From Anarhynchus alexandrinus (lineage: Eukaryota > Chordata > Aves > Charadriiformes > Charadriidae): a stretch of 64,000 nucleotides of DNA. Both the position numbers and the translations under genes were made by a program. Of the stretch, positions 9,731 through 23,492 are shown in pieces. The notes beneath the pieces were generated by a model. It had not been told where the DNA came from. It made no database searches and worked only from the letters and a program-made list of their open reading frames with translations. Each line of letters opens with the position of its first letter. Position 1 is the first letter of the stretch. The stretch covers positions 415,302 to 479,301 of the forward strand of contig VUYV01000231.1 in assembly GCA_008711295.1 (NCBI GenBank), given 5' to 3'.

Positions 9731-12700
9731 ATTAAGCAAAAAAAACCCCTGTGGGAATGTAGAGAAAAGTAGGCCATCCAGCTTTACATCATTAGGAAAC
9801 AAGACAAGGAAAAGCTCAGCATGAAAAAAAGTAAATGCTAATGGAGTTGGTCTGAGAAGCACTTTAAAGTGTGGTGAGGTTAGAAAGTATTTTGGACTAG
9901 AACTAGCAAAGCTAAGCTCTTCCACCAGTGTTCTCTTTAGCAGCACTTTTGCTGTTTCCTGAGTGGAACTGGGGAGAAAAAGTAGCTTGCAAGCTGTAGC
10001 TGTGCTTTAGGATTGGCTGAGTTTGAGTTACATCAAGTAGAATAGTGTGCTTAATGACTGAGTTCCATAGGCTTGTTATTCAGAATTAATGAGTGGAAAG
10101 AATTAAGATTGCTAACAAGTTGTCTCAATGCTACCATAGGTTTTGCGCCTTTTTCAAATTAAGTGTGAAAGCAGCATTTCCTGCAAATAGAAAGTCAGAC
10201 AATATTAACCAATAGCAGCTTCTTTACTAAAAGCTTGTTAAGAGATACGGTCAAGTTGTAGTAGTTAATGACTGTTCCAATTATCAGAAGTGATATTCAT
10301 CATAGCACCTTTATGGTTATGCAGAACTTAGCTTGACTGTGCCAAAATCCTGATAGAGTAGTTGTAGATAAACAATGAAACCTTACCCAGTTCTGCAGTC
10401 TTCTGCAATGATTACGGTGGATTGCATGCAGAGAGTTGTGCCACTTCCTGTGCTGTCGGCACCTTTATGATAGGACAAAAAAAACTTTGTGATCTCTAAG
10501 CTGCTCTTCTTCCCTAGTTAAGTTGGAGAAGAAATGGATCTTTGGAGAAGAGGATTTTGCAGTAAGGTAAGTCAGTCATCTATCATCAGGAGAAAGCAGT
10601 GATCCTTTGTCCAAAGTTATTAGGGGACGCAATTTAGCTTGGCTTGTTCAATCTGTAACTCAGAGGCCTTGGTGTAATGACAAGTGCAGTTTATACATAC
10701 CACTGAAGATAGAGAAAATTGAACTTTTTCATTCTAGACGGGGGATGCATCCTTGTTTACCTTTTAGGGAAAAGACTCTTCTGACCTTTCACGTCATTGT
10801 TCTCTCTATGTATACAGCCCTACACAGCAACAGCTTATAAGATTTGCTGTAGCCATTTACCACTGGACAAACACAATACTATCGTATTTCTACTAGTGGA
10901 TCAGCCAAGTAAGAATATTGAAATGGAAGAAAGTTAGAGATAAGTATTAATGCCTGGGTGGGTTTTTTGGAGGGTGGAAGGGAGGTGTCCAGATTGGTTG
11001 TGGAATCAAGCTTTAGTTTTTTTTGATTTCTAGTTTTACAGAGTAGGAAGAGTGGGGTTTACCTTTGTTTTATGAAATCACAAGATCAGTGTTTGTCTAA
11101 ACTGATACCACTATCAGAAAGAAATTTGGTATTTCAGTAGGTCCTTCACAGTTCCAAATTAGGGAGTCAAGGCACCATTGCCAAACATTGCACCATCCCA
11201 TAAAAATTCTTGGCTACGAGTTTACAGATTTGATGGGGCATGCTTTTAAAACTGATCTTGTAATATTTTCACATGTAGTTACACAAATGCATGAAGAATG
11301 TCAATGTCAATAATGACTCAAAAAAAGGTAAAATGCAAAAGTACACTTTTTCACAGTATGGCTTTTCAAAACCAAAACAAGACGGGTAGGATACTTTTAA
11401 AATTATAAAAGTTATTTGTGCATCCCAGTGAAATTTAGTGATACAGAAGCTCTTTTTTGTTTAGACTAACAATTCAAGTGTAATCTACAAATAGGTAAAT
11501 TTGGGAAAGTTCTCTTCGTAGCCATCCATGCAATTGTAGATAATCGCTTCTGTTAAAGATGTGTTCATTTTAATAGATCTAGTCTTGTGTGGGATTATAG
11601 AATACTTTTTTGGTATAAAATACAGTATCAGTCATTGCAAACAAATGTGATACATTATGCTTCTCTTATGGGGGAGAACAGAAATTAAACAGCTAATAGT
11701 TAAGAACTATTAGATACTCTAGTTTCTCATGTATATCAAAGGCCATTGAAGTGCACACATTTACCTCTGTAGTACACTTCGTCATATGCTTTTATCTAAA
11801 ACGCATCCTAAAAACTCTTCCAGGGCCAAAGCCAACAGAAGTCTCTGTGTTACTGCATATAGGATGAGTTGAAGCGTTTCAAACTGATGTCCTGAAAACT
11901 AGGTTGTTCTGGGAGGGGAGCAGCCCAGAGATAGCAGTAGAAGATGTTAACCCTGGGGAAGGGTGTGAAATCCTGTCCCTTTCCAGCGTTGTAATGCCTG
12001 AGTCAGGACTCCAGGTAGTTATTGCCATCTGTTCATGATTCAGAGCTTGCATGTTAGCACTTTCGTGTTTTTTTCCAAGGTCGTTCTTTTGATCTGAAAT
12101 ACAGAAAATATGATGGTCACCTTTTGAATAATTAGTTTCCAGTTAGAGGTGTCACAGGAGGTGAAAGATGTGGATGACACGTTTGCTTCTGTGACAGGAT
12201 AGAGATTCATATCACCAAAATTCCAGAAGGCTGCATTAACCACCAAACTAAACGTGTGTGCTAGGAAGAAGATGCTCTATACCTCTGTTGGAGCTGTCAT
12301 TATGCAAACGCAGAGCCAGAAAGAAAATGAGCAAAGCTAACTATAGCATAGTGTTCAAAACATGTACCTTGGAGCAGGGGAGAAGGTGTGTTCTTTCCAG
12401 GTTGTTTATGCATTTAATTTTAAACAGTCCTGGATAAAAATAAACCTGGCAGTGGAGATCAGAAGTCATTACTCTGCTGGTTTTACATCTCATTAACGCT
12501 GTTCACTGCAGCTTCCTCAGGCAATGTGAGCCCCTGCCTTGTTCCTTTCAGAATCACCCACTCTCCAGAAGCATCTTCCCCTTCCTCATTCTCCATGTGT
12601 TAAAACATAGTTTTGTATGTATGACCGTGCTGTCTGTGTCTTACCACACTGCCAATCTTTTGGTTATAAACACTCAAAAGCTGTTGACGGAAACATTAGT

Positions 12701-15700
12701 AGTAGTATTCTCGTCTTTACAATAATCTGCAGAAATTCACTGCTGATATCTCCATTCAGTTGTAACTGTCTGTTGACAATTTCTTTTTGAAATGTCTGAT
12801 GGTTCTTATCTCTGTGGCATTGCCTTTTATTGATCTTTTTTAATTCTAAATTTTTAATAGAGCTAACTGAAGCACGTGAAGTTTTATGTGGCTTTTACTT
12901 GCACTCTCTGTGTTTTGGGGTGGTTTTTTTTTTTTACTGAATTGCAGCTTAATGATGTGAGCGTTCCCTGATGTGTAGTGCTTCCAGACAAGTAGGAAAA
13001 ATGCACCACATACATACACCAAATTTTAAAAAGATCATTGGTGTTACCTACGGGTCACTGGTAGCCTCAAGAATGTGGTGCTCTTACTCAGGTTTCACTG
13101 CAGGAATGAATGTACTGTAACCAGTACATTCAGGGAAAGGCTATAGACAGCCTTTCTCTGAAAGCATTTGTCCTTCCATTTATGATTTGTTGTTTGGAGA
13201 ACAGAGAGTAGTGGAAATCAGACTTCTCCATATCTTACCTTGTTTCCTATATGACTCTGTCATTTTATTTCCAATTATTCTGTCAGTTTACCTGCTATTA
13301 GATCTGGAGTTCTTCCAGTGCTTTCTTTAAAGGAAAGGTAACCACATTTTTAATTCCACAAATTTTTGCCACAGTGAATGATGTTTATTCTAATTCTCAT
13401 GTACAAATTATCACTGCTTAGCGTGCCCATTTGGTCTTTGTCTTCTTCATTTTACGTGTTACGGTTACAATTTATACTACTTTTGTATGGGCTGAACTGC
13501 AGGCAGCTTCTTGTACTTTCCTATTCAAATGTACTCGTTCATTTACACATCTCTTAACTCTGTAGTGAACTGGTTTCCAGGTAATGACTTGACTTGAAAA
13601 ATCCTTCTTTTACTGCCTTTTTCATTGTTTAATTTTTTTTTAAATTCACTGTAAAGTGTTCTTTTTTTTTTTAACTATTCCTCACACAATGATGTTATAT
13701 TTAATTATTTTGTATACACCACTGTTTTGGACCCAGCTATTCTTATGCATTGAACAAGGATTGTGTCCTTCACATGGATACCTGTGAAATAGTCTTTTCT
13801 TGTGAGCCTCAGAAACAATGGTTCCAAAAAGCAATCAGGGTAAGTGCTGAGAAACGTCTGTAACTGGCACGATTTGATCAGTTTATTGCTTACACCAAAT
13901 GAACAGGAGGGGGAGCCAATGTACTAAAAAGCTGCAGAAGAAATCATAACATGCACTTGAAGGTAATTTTGAACAACCCTTGGACAGGTTGAAAGACTGT
14001 CAAATTGAAAAAAGAAAAAAAAAAAGAAATTCATTTGTACAAAAAGCAGTTTTACTGCAAGAGCTCAGCAAAAAACGCTGGAGATGATTGGGACAGCTGA
14101 ATGCATTGATATGTCTGCAATAAGTTTAGGGTCTTCTGAATTCTTAAACTGATTCATGTTTCATATTTCATCAGGATAGCTCAAATTTGAAATAGCCTGT
14201 ATTAAATTTCAACCTATTAAAATGGTAAAAGATTCAGTTAGAAAGCAAAATGTTTCTTTCTGACTACTCAAAGACTCTTAATCAAGAGTGGCAATCTCTA
14301 ATGCGTACTCTGGCTTTGTTCCTACTGTGGAGCTCACTTTGATATCATCAGTTGAAGTATTATGCTTGAAATGGATCGTAATATAGTTTCTCCACTAGTA
14401 GTTAGGTAGGAACATGATTACCTTTGTTAGCAAAAATGCACTTTAATTCTGGTTTTAATATTGTTTTATGGATGGTGTTTGATGATAGACTCAAATTACT
14501 CTGAAAACCATGATGCTTCCTAAAACTAGTACTAAACTAAATAGTAGCATTATTCCAATTTAAGGTCCAGGAAAACTAACACTTGTAACATTGAGTCAGA
14601 ATTTTACTTAGCTGGGATATTTCTCATGGGGATATCAATGTTAATTTAACTATCAGTATAGATTTTCTGGCATGTGCCCGAACATGAAAGCCTTTGCAGC
14701 TCTTCAAAAGACCATGTTGCCTTTCTTTATATCAATCCACGGTCTGCGTGTATGTTTCCAGTGCCTAACTCTATCAGGAGCAATGTGATCAGACATTAAA
14801 AATTTAGCTCTTATGTGTGTTTGCTGTCACTCTGAATTCTCAGAAAGATGACATCTCTCTCTATACCAGCATGCAATGACACATCAGAAGAAAACTCCCC
14901 ACAGAAAGAAGCAATCCAAAGGGAGAGCTTTGCAGTTGAAAGATACTTCCACATCAGAAAATCTATCGAGAACATAGAGGAGTCTTCTACACATAAACAG
15001 GGCCGCAGGATAGAAATCAAGATGACACAAATGAAGCAAAGAAAGGGGAAACAAAGTGGAAATGAAACAAGATTAGTACAGGGTGAAGTACCACATCTTC
15101 TCATTACATGTTCAGCTGTTAGAAGGGCTGTGCCTGTGCTTTAGCCTATGAGTAGATGCCAGGTATTGCAGTGTGAAAGGAAAAGCAGTGAAAACCCAGA
15201 AGCGATAAAAACCAAATTTGCCTACCTTCAGCTGAAGGTTTGGCAACTCTGTGAGTGTTCGGTGAATACCCCTTTGGTTGGATGCCTTTAATTTTGCTTC
15301 AGGTCTGTGAAGTCATCCAATTGACGTTACCTGGCTCCGGGAGTCTGTACTTTGCTTCCACTGATTTTAGTGATATATATTCCACATTAGCAAATCAGCC
15401 AGCTGAGAAATGGTGTGATGTGTACTCAGTGCACGTATCAAATGATGTTTTGCAGGGCTGTAAGCTCTGATCCTTCTGTAACACGAGAGCCTAATGTCCC
15501 CACTTACACAACACGCTTGAGTTACACTGCTGGTGATGGCATAGCTTTAAACTTTGCTCCAGCTTCAAATCTTACCTGAAAAGTACAGGTCAGTAATCTT
15601 CAGTAGCTACAGTAAACATAATATAGATAAAAGGGCAACAAAGAAGGGCTCTAGCACAGGAGAGAGTAGTCATGCAGTAGAATCAGCATGAAAAACAGCC

Positions 15701-16169
15701 TTTGTTTCTTAGCTAGAATATATAAAAAACATCAATGGGGAACATGCCCTAAATTACATTTACATTGCAGATTATTTTATTTTTTTAATGTAAGGGTGCT
15801 AGTTCTCTGAGCTGCTCTGTGCCAATCCAGAACTCAGTTGAAAAGTCAAGTCATTAAGAAAGTCATCAACAAGTGAAGATAAAAAGACCCAGAGCCCAGT
15901 GAATCCACATCTATTTCAGTGCTATCTGTCTGGCTTAACTCTCTGGCTCTTTAACACCAGTTTTCACTTTCTAGACAATGCAGCCTGATGCTCTGACTGA
16001 TCAAGTTAGCGCAATTTATGTTTTTCCCTCAGAAAATGGTTTCCAATAACCATTTTTCATTTCATTTTTTTTTCATTATTTTAAGAAAACGGTTTCTTTG
16101 GTAAAGCAGTTGGTTTTATTTTTCTCCTATCAATCAAATCAGTGTCGTGTGTAGCACTGATGCTATCAC
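9731..16169. other. Intergenic DNA, no gene recognised
   Basis: AT-rich unique sequence with T-rich tracts at about 12926-12937 and 13656-13671 and two adjacent stem-loops at 13107-13158. Short open frames are found on both strands, for example 14811-15104 (-) and 14848-15144 (+), but none resembles a known protein or shows a splice-framed exon. Confidence 0.6.
13107..13158. repeat. Two back-to-back stem-loops
   Basis: First stem TGAATGTACTG (13107-13117) pairs perfectly with 13122-13132 across a 4-base loop. It is followed at once by GGGAAAGGCT (13133-13142) pairing with 13149-13158 across 6 bases, with one G-T pair. Confidence 0.7.
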
Positions 16170-16211
16170 CAGGAGAGGGAGAAGTCACAGCGAAGGCTTC
16201 TCCCTCTCCTG
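16170..16211. repeat. Perfect 15-bp inverted repeat, 12-base loop
   Basis: CAGGAGAGGGAGAAG at 16170-16184 is exactly complementary to CTTCTCCCTCTCCTG at 16197-16211. One arm is all purine after the first two bases and the other nearly all pyrimidine, so the structure also has strand asymmetry. Confidence 0.95.
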
Positions 16212-16273
16212 CCGGCAGTGAGCTGGGATAGTCCCCTTCAAGGGTTTCACACCATGGCCTGGAGACAGCGCTG

Positions 16274-16724
16274 TTACCAGTTGTGCACCCACGACACTTT
16301 GGTGCCTGGCAGCTGAGGTGTTTCTGCTATGGCTTTGAGAAACCTTTCCCAGTCCCCTTTTTGTGTTCTAATCACATCAAGTCTATGCCCACTCCTACAG
16401 TGGTTAAAAAAGGGGATGGAGGAAGAGACAGAAACCGTTACCGGTTTGTGGTCTGTGATGTAGGGATTCAGTCTGAGAGAGTTTCCAGTTTGGGCTGGTG
16501 TGCTGAGAGATGTTTTGCCTCCCAGAGTAATCTTTAATCTTGATCTTACCACTGCCCATTACTGTTAATGTCTCTGCTACCCCTCGCACCCCCTTTTCCT
16601 GCATGACTGCAGCAGTAACTTCCACCAGGTCCTGGGCACATTTGACTTCAAAAAGGGGGACAGTCTCCACTGATCTTCCAGGTGGATGTGATTTTCTTTC
16701 TACCATGTTACAATTTCCAAACAT
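16274..16724 (-). other. Unclassified protein-like region
   Basis: On the - strand two overlapping frames stay open, 16724-16404 (106 codons from an ATG) and 16552-16274 (92 codons, no ATG at its start). The composition is more balanced than in the flanks and contains segments such as KCAQDLVEVTAAVMQEKGVR and TQKGDWERFLKAIAETPQ that read like real protein. I do not recognise a family. A frame change partway would fit a decayed retroelement gene or pseudogene. It could also be chance in a GC-richer stretch. Confidence 0.25.
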
Positions 16725-16921
16725 CCTTTTTTTCTAATCTTAGGCTCACAGATTTTGGTTGTTACTTTAAAGAGCAGCACAGGATGCTCTCCAGAACAGT
16801 GATTTCTTAGCGGGTCTCTTGATTTCTCCAGGTCTTTCTTGGGCAATCCAATCACCCTTGTTTGTTTTACCAAAAGAGTTGGGCTTCTTATTTTCTGTAA
16901 GATCTTGTAAGTTCAGGGGGC

Positions 16922-16996
16922 TGGTGGTGGTGGTGTTGTTCTGGGTTGCTTTTTTGTTTGTTGGTTGGTTGGTTGTTCCTTTGTTTGTTTGTTTTG
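16922..16996. repeat. Compound simple repeat (TGG, TTGG, TTTG)
   Basis: Runs of TGG, then GGTT, then GTTT units with short interruptions. It keeps frames open on both strands by low complexity alone. Confidence 0.9.
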
Positions 16997-19900
16997 CAAG
17001 AACTAATAGGTTTTAATTTAGAGGGTCTGCGAATGGCCCAGCCAGTCCCTTCCTCATGGGAGAAGAATATAATAGTATAATCACAAGGCGACTGCTTTTT
17101 TTCCTGTTTCTCTGACTGTTTGAAGGTGACTCTAAGGGACTTCAAATATGGGGTAATTATTGGGTAAGTACTTCTTATTACTTCAGCTGCAGAAATTCGC
17201 TTTACTGACGCATATCATATGCTCGCTTTCTCTTCATTTATGGACCTAATGTAATCTGAGAGCTTGTAACTCCGCTCCACTGAAAGTAGTAGTAAATATC
17301 AAGTGTACATTTTATGACAGCACTCAACATCAAGAGGTTTCAAAGGCAGTTTTCTTAACTTTCAGTAGCACAGGTGCATAAGTCTAAACAAAAGCTTTAT
17401 ACTAGCACGATGAAAATCTTTAACTCGGGAGTTTCATATTAGAACAAGAAAATATTAATGAAATTCTGAAATGTTTGACCCTCTGGTGACCCATCCTGCT
17501 TTCTTTTGCTTCCTTCAGTTATTACAGCTGCATGTCTCCAGAGAATCAAATACATGGCTGTAGCGATTGCTAAAACATGCAGCTAGCAGGTGCTTGTTTT
17601 AAGCTATTTTTAAGGGAGTTCCTGCATGAACACAATAGCTTGTTAATTTTTCTTTTATTTTTGTTTAACTGAGGCCCTTGCCTCTCTCTCACACACATGG
17701 AGGGCAGAAGAAGAAAGAGAGGGGCTAGTGAACCCTGACCGCTGTACAGAGCTCTTTTCCGTAGCTGTGGATGTGCCCTGTATAGGTGGGACTTTCTCTG
17801 TTTCCTGTGACTTGTTCATGGGTACCATTTCTTTCCAGCCATGGAGGAGGAGACCTGCTCCCTTTTGTAAAGCCACCTTTGGAAGGAAGGCCTGTTATTT
17901 TGTTGCCTAAGCCCGTCTTTTCCAGTAAATGTGCATTTCAGTCAGTGGAACCAGTCTGAGTTTGTACACCCTTGTGCCCGTTTCTGAAACTGTTTCAAGT
18001 GGTGCAGGGTGTTTACTTGATTAACATATGATATATGGTGTATATGTATATATGTCAGGCCTGAAGGTTTGGGCTTTTGTTTTTCAGCTTTGGTTGTTTC
18101 TTGCTGATCTGTACTTTCCTGGGTTATTTCTCTTTAGCATCAAAGCTTGCCTTGGAAAAACTCAGAGGCCAATATTTGTATTCCTTGTTTGAATTCCATG
18201 TTATGGAAGACATAGGAGAGGCAGTCCAGTACTTAAAAAGAAGTGAATGTTTTGCTGCTGTTGCCTTGAATCCATTATAGCAAGAAAATCTAATTTAATG
18301 ACTGAAGCAACAACTTTGGTTAAAAACACATCCTATACTTGGAATCCCAGATTTGTGTCCTAGAGGGATCAACTCTTCATCCTGCATTTATCCAGCATTA
18401 AATAGTCTATTTGGAAAGAGCTTGCCTACAGTGAATGGATGATGAACCTCCCCCAGCTCCTTCTGAAAAAGTCGTGGTTTCTTTATCCTCTCTGAACAAA
18501 GTCTTGTCTTGGTATTGCTCTGCTGTTTGCTCATTGATTACTATCTCAAATATATATATGTTCTATATTCTCTTGCTGCTTCACAGTGGATGTACAGATA
18601 ACTAGAGATTAAAAGTCTGCACCGTATAAGTTACTAAAATAATAATTACAAACTCAGTGCACTGAGTGATTTATTTTATTTCTTTTTAAGTAATGGTCCC
18701 TAGCAGTTCAGAACTGATAAACAGCATGTTGGATAAAGATAACTAGCCCAGGACAATGTTTTCGGCAATCCTGTTTTTGCAGCTCCTTTCCTAGTATTCA
18801 TATGCATTTTCTCAATCTGTGTCTGAAGCTCAGGAGGAAAATAATCAGCTTTTGTGGGATTTAGACATTACAGTGCTGCTCTGTTTCTAAGCACTCAAGT
18901 AATAAAGGCTTTGGTAATCATCTCCAGCATACAGTATTACTATCTTTCCAAAGCTGTCATTGCTGTTAAGTTTAATGGCTACTCTACAATTTAGAAGCAG
19001 CTATGAAAATCAAAAAGGATGGCACCACAACTGTAGACTGAAATCCAGAAAGCTGTGGTTCTTGCTCCAAGAAAAATATTGAATGCATTAGCAGAATATG
19101 ACTTCATTAACAACATTAAAAGTTATCATTTACGGGAAGGCAAGCTCTACTTTGGCACATATTTCAGTGAATGACAACAACTTTTTGAATATTTCAACTA
19201 ACACGTATCGACAGCAAGTTTAGGGCAGCAGATCTAAAAGCATTTAAGATTACAGCAGTGTTCTTTAGAATAATATGGAGAATTGTTATTGCACTCTTTT
19301 TTTTCATTTTAAAAAGACATTTTTCAGACTGTTTAGTGTATACTAATGTTCATATATAATTAAAACCACAGCATGTCTCCTAGCTAATTATGTTGTCCAG
19401 TATCTTTCCAAAATGTTGTCTTTTACACTTTTCTTTTTTCTATATAGTAGAAAAAGAAACACATTCTAAATTTTGCCACTTCGTAGCTTTTATAGTTTTG
19501 CTTAGGGTTGACTCAGTTTTGGGACTGAGGGGTTGGATTGTTTTCTTCTGCTTCTCCTTCATCCTCACCTCTATACATGGAACCTACATAATTCTCATCA
19601 GTCCGTTCTGCAGCCCTGAAGCCACCTACCTGAATAAGAATATATCACTCTGCAGCTCAAAGACTGCTATTTTTTCCCGAGCCAACAAAACAATATTGAT
19701 AATTGTCCTTAGTTGTTTTGACAATTATTTTTTTTCTCTTCAGTCTCATGATTGTTACATGAATAGCTGCTATAATTTTGATTTAGGACAGCATCATTCA
19801 ATGTTTCAGAAAATCAGAATCAATTTCAATTAGGCTTTTCCAATTATCTATTACTTAGAGGAAAAAAAATAAAGTGGGTAGGAATGCTATTGCATCTCTG

Positions 19901-22875
19901 GAGATTTCTTGTTGACAATTGTAAGGCTTGATTCTCTTCTCCTTTACAGTGATACAAATCAGGCATAAATATAAGGTACAATGTAAATGTACGCTGGTGT
20001 AAAAGTGTGTGTGGGGGGAGGATTTGGGCCTAAGATGGGCAAACTGGAGAGAGTATTTAGATGCAGGTAGAGTGCATGATCTTCAAAGCAGAGGCAGCAA
20101 AGACAAAAGGTCCATGAATCCGAAGTGGACCAGGAATCTGAACTCAAATCCTGCAGAAAAGCGCGACAGGCAGCTGGTTTGTTGTCCCTGCCCCATCTTG
20201 CCACAATTATATGTTTTCAGGTATGGCTCTTCAGACACGAAGACATACAGGTAAGACACCTGGCAGACAGAAAGGGAATATCACCACGTAATACAAGCCT
20301 TCCCTCCATGTCCAGGGACTGGGAAAGGAGAGGAATGGCAGACAGGCTGTTCCCATGTCCTAACTGGTTCTGGGTGGCTGCAGAGACCAAGCACACCTCA
20401 CCGTAGCTTAGAGCACCCGGGGGCAGGGGGTGTCTGGAAACCAGGAGAGCCTCTTAGCAGCTGTGATGCCTGAGGTGCTGCAGATTCACCAGGACCTGCC
20501 TTCGCTGTGCTCAGGCCTGGGAGCAGCTGGTGGAAAGCAGACTTCTCTCCCAGGCAGTTCAAGAAGTCATGCAAAGCCTTGTTTGCTGTCACCACACTCG
20601 AACAGAGCCAATAGCCTCTTCTGTAGTGGATGCTGGGTGCTGTCGCTATCATACTAAAAGGGGTGAAAAATGAAGTTTAAAAAAATGTGAGGAGAAAGCA
20701 GGGAAGTAAATAAAGTCAGGCTAAAATCAAGCTTGATCTTCAGCTCATTACAGTGAAAAGAGTGGGGACAAGAAATCAGTGAGTTCTCGAGGGAAGGAGA
20801 AGGGTACTACATCAGTTAACAGCGGGAACTGCAAATGCATGATGTTTGTGCCACAAGTAATCACCTTGTTGCTCACATCTAATTTCCTACCAATATTTTC
20901 AATAATAATGGCCATTAAACAACACCACGTATATACACAAAAGCTTGTATTGTGGAAATGGTATTCTCTTCCTCAGTCATTAGAGACCACCCTGTGGCAC
21001 TGAAGAACTGCTCGTGCGATGCAAGGAGCTGTTCCCACTCGCCACCCACCAGCACTGGATGCATGTATCTGTCCTTGCTGCCAGTTACCAAACATGGGCT
21101 TTGGCACCCCTGACCAAGCTGCAATGTCACCAAAAAAAAAAGCAAAGTTTCCTTGAGTGACTGAAAAATCAACTACATAATTCAAATTTGGCAAAGCTGT
21201 GAGGAGGAAAGAAAGTACCAATCGTGGGAGCAGCTGGTGTGCTCCATGTCCAGCACCTAGATGGAGAAATGCACGCACACTGATGGTGTAAAAGGATGAA
21301 AATTCAAGTGTGGAAAGGAGTAAGGAAGCACAGAAAGGTGGAAGGGGCTGAGGGGAAGGTGAAGAGACTTCGTGGGGGAAAGAAGGTCCTCAAGACTCCC
21401 ATTCCTTAGGAAGGAGAGACTAAAAGGACTGGAGATAGTTAAGGGGAAGGGAAACTGGTGAAGTGATCAGATGGAAACTGGGAGGCAGACCTGGTAATGT
21501 TTACTGGGGAGACAGTCATAAGGAAAGTAGAAGGCTTTAGGAAGGAGCAAAGCAAATGCAATTTAAAAGGACCCAAGAATTTCCATGAAAAGTGTGAGAA
21601 ATGAAAAAGACTACAGAAAATTCACCCAGACATAAAAGGATGATGCTGGAGAAGCAGAAAGTAAGAATCAGAGCAGGACTAGGATATCATTTGTTCTGTT
21701 TTATTGAGTGTTTGGCCCATCCAGCATTCTGCTCTGTGAGTGAGTGACTAATCCCTAGATTCTGCTCCTTTGAATACAGTCTACACCAGCCTCTTTTTTT
21801 TTTTCATTCTGAAAAGCTGACTGATCTTGCACTCATACAGCTGAAAGTCCATAAAAATTCAAAAAAGTAATCTTACAGCAAAGAGCAACATTACAATAGT
21901 GAAGAGCTGTGCCTCCACAGGCAGCAGCTGCAGGAAAGGGATCTAATTTTCCCTCTGATCAGCCCTTCAGCTGAGCATTTTCATGTGTCTGTGGTCTCAT
22001 TCTGCGCAAAAACCAAAAGGTAACAACTGAAAACTATGGAGAGGCTTCACATTGTGAATTACGTAGTTGCATCATTAGTAATTAGAACATATCTAACAGG
22101 AGGACATATACACACCGTGAAACAGTTATAAATTACTCAGTTGAAACCACACTTACCAAGATGCCCAAGCAAATTATGCTCTCTTTCACATGGTTTTGAG
22201 CTTTGTATCTTATTTGTTCATAAAGATGTGAATCCTTTAATTTTTCTAATTTGTTCTCATGTAGAAGAAAGAGAACACCCATGATCCCATTTTCTTCAGA
22301 GGAATTTTAGAGCAAAGAGTATCTCTGGTAGCATGAAATAACTCATTGAGCTAAACCTTATTTGCAAACTCATAAAATGATAGCAATTCCTGGAAGCATT
22401 TTTCACTGCTGAAATTGAGAGTCCTATAGTGTCATCTGATTAAAGTTGCTTTGGAAATATGGAGTGGGGAAAATTACCACCCAAGCTCTTTTTTTATTCC
22501 TTTTAATAATATTCACCTAAAGTTCAGTAATAACCAAAATGTTACTTATATATAAATATATAGAAAGTTTCTATCCTCTGATAATAAGTAAATGTCTAGG
22601 AACATCTGAAGCATAGGTTTAATTTCAACTGGAAACTACATTTTTTGAGAGATATTAGTGGTTTAGCTTAAATAAGTAAGTTTTAATTAGATTAAATTAA
22701 TTAAGGTTATAATACAGTGTAATTTATGCTGTTTGCTTAGCTTTACTTAGCACGAGTAGCTAGATTTGCTGAAGCCTTTAGGTCGCAATAGAGTTATTTT
22801 TCTTAGTAATTTTCCTAGCAGCTGCTACAGCACAGCATTTGGTCTTTTAGTATAAGAAAAGTGTTGATAACACAG
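16997..22875. other. Intergenic DNA, no gene recognised
   Basis: Unique AT-rich sequence with a TA/TG microsatellite-like patch at 18025-18055 and short TA runs near 18550 and 22550. The longest frame is 147 codons (19390-19833, +); it is hydrophobic and AT-driven and matches nothing known to me. Confidence 0.6.
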
Positions 22876-23492
22876 TGATGTTTCGGTCGTGTTTTCCCTA
22901 AGTCTGGGACTTTTCAGTCCCCCCGTGTTCTGCCAGGGAGCGCAGGTGCACCAGAAGCATAAACCAGAAGATAAGGAGGCGACAACCCTCAGCAGAGACT
23001 GCAAATCAGCAAGATAAGAGCACTCAATGGCCTGGCTGCCTGGACACAGAAACAGAACCCAATAAGGTGTTAGAAGGCCCCAGACCAAAAATTTAAAGAT
23101 TAAAATATGCGTGAACAGCATGTGAGGGACGGGTGTATAGATCGCAAGGGTGCAATGCCCAGCGATTTCTTTGTTCAAGGTCCCTCCCTTTTTGGAGGCA
23201 CCCAACCCCGGGCTGACCTTGCTACTGCACCTTTCAATTAGGTTATTTATTTTTATAAAATCTGATTCCTGAGACTCTGCCGCCGGAAACCTGGGGTCGA
23301 GCCTGAAGAAGGAAGGAGCGTGCCCGAGAGTCAGTGTGTGTGTGGGGAGTGGAAAGGGGCACCCGTCGGCTCGCTGGGGTCGCCCGCTGCGAAGGGACCC
23401 TGGTCCGAGCAGTGACAGACTCGGGTGGTGTGTGCGCGACTCCTCAAGTGGTGTGTGAATGCTCAGGCAGCGGCTTCTCCTTTAACACGTTT
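22876..23492 (+). mobile_element. LTR-like retroelement (solo LTR candidate)
   Basis: A block of CpG-bearing, GC-richer sequence in AT-rich surroundings with the plan of an LTR: a TG start near 22876, a TATAAAA box at 23254-23260, a GC-rich leader-like stretch (23278-23440) and an end near TTTAACA at 23492. The sequence style matches a dispersed avian repeat that I know from other bird genomes, but the exact family name is not certain. No internal retroviral genes flank it, so it is most likely a solo LTR. Borders are approximate and I could not confirm a target-site duplication. On its own the element would be a promoter facing +, the same direction as CYCS and the second CpG island. Confidence 0.6.

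Noticed and set aside
19390..19833. 147-codon + strand frame
   Set aside because: It starts with a real ATG but is AT-driven and hydrophobic, lacks recognisable domains or promoter, and is a plausible chance frame in 64 kb.
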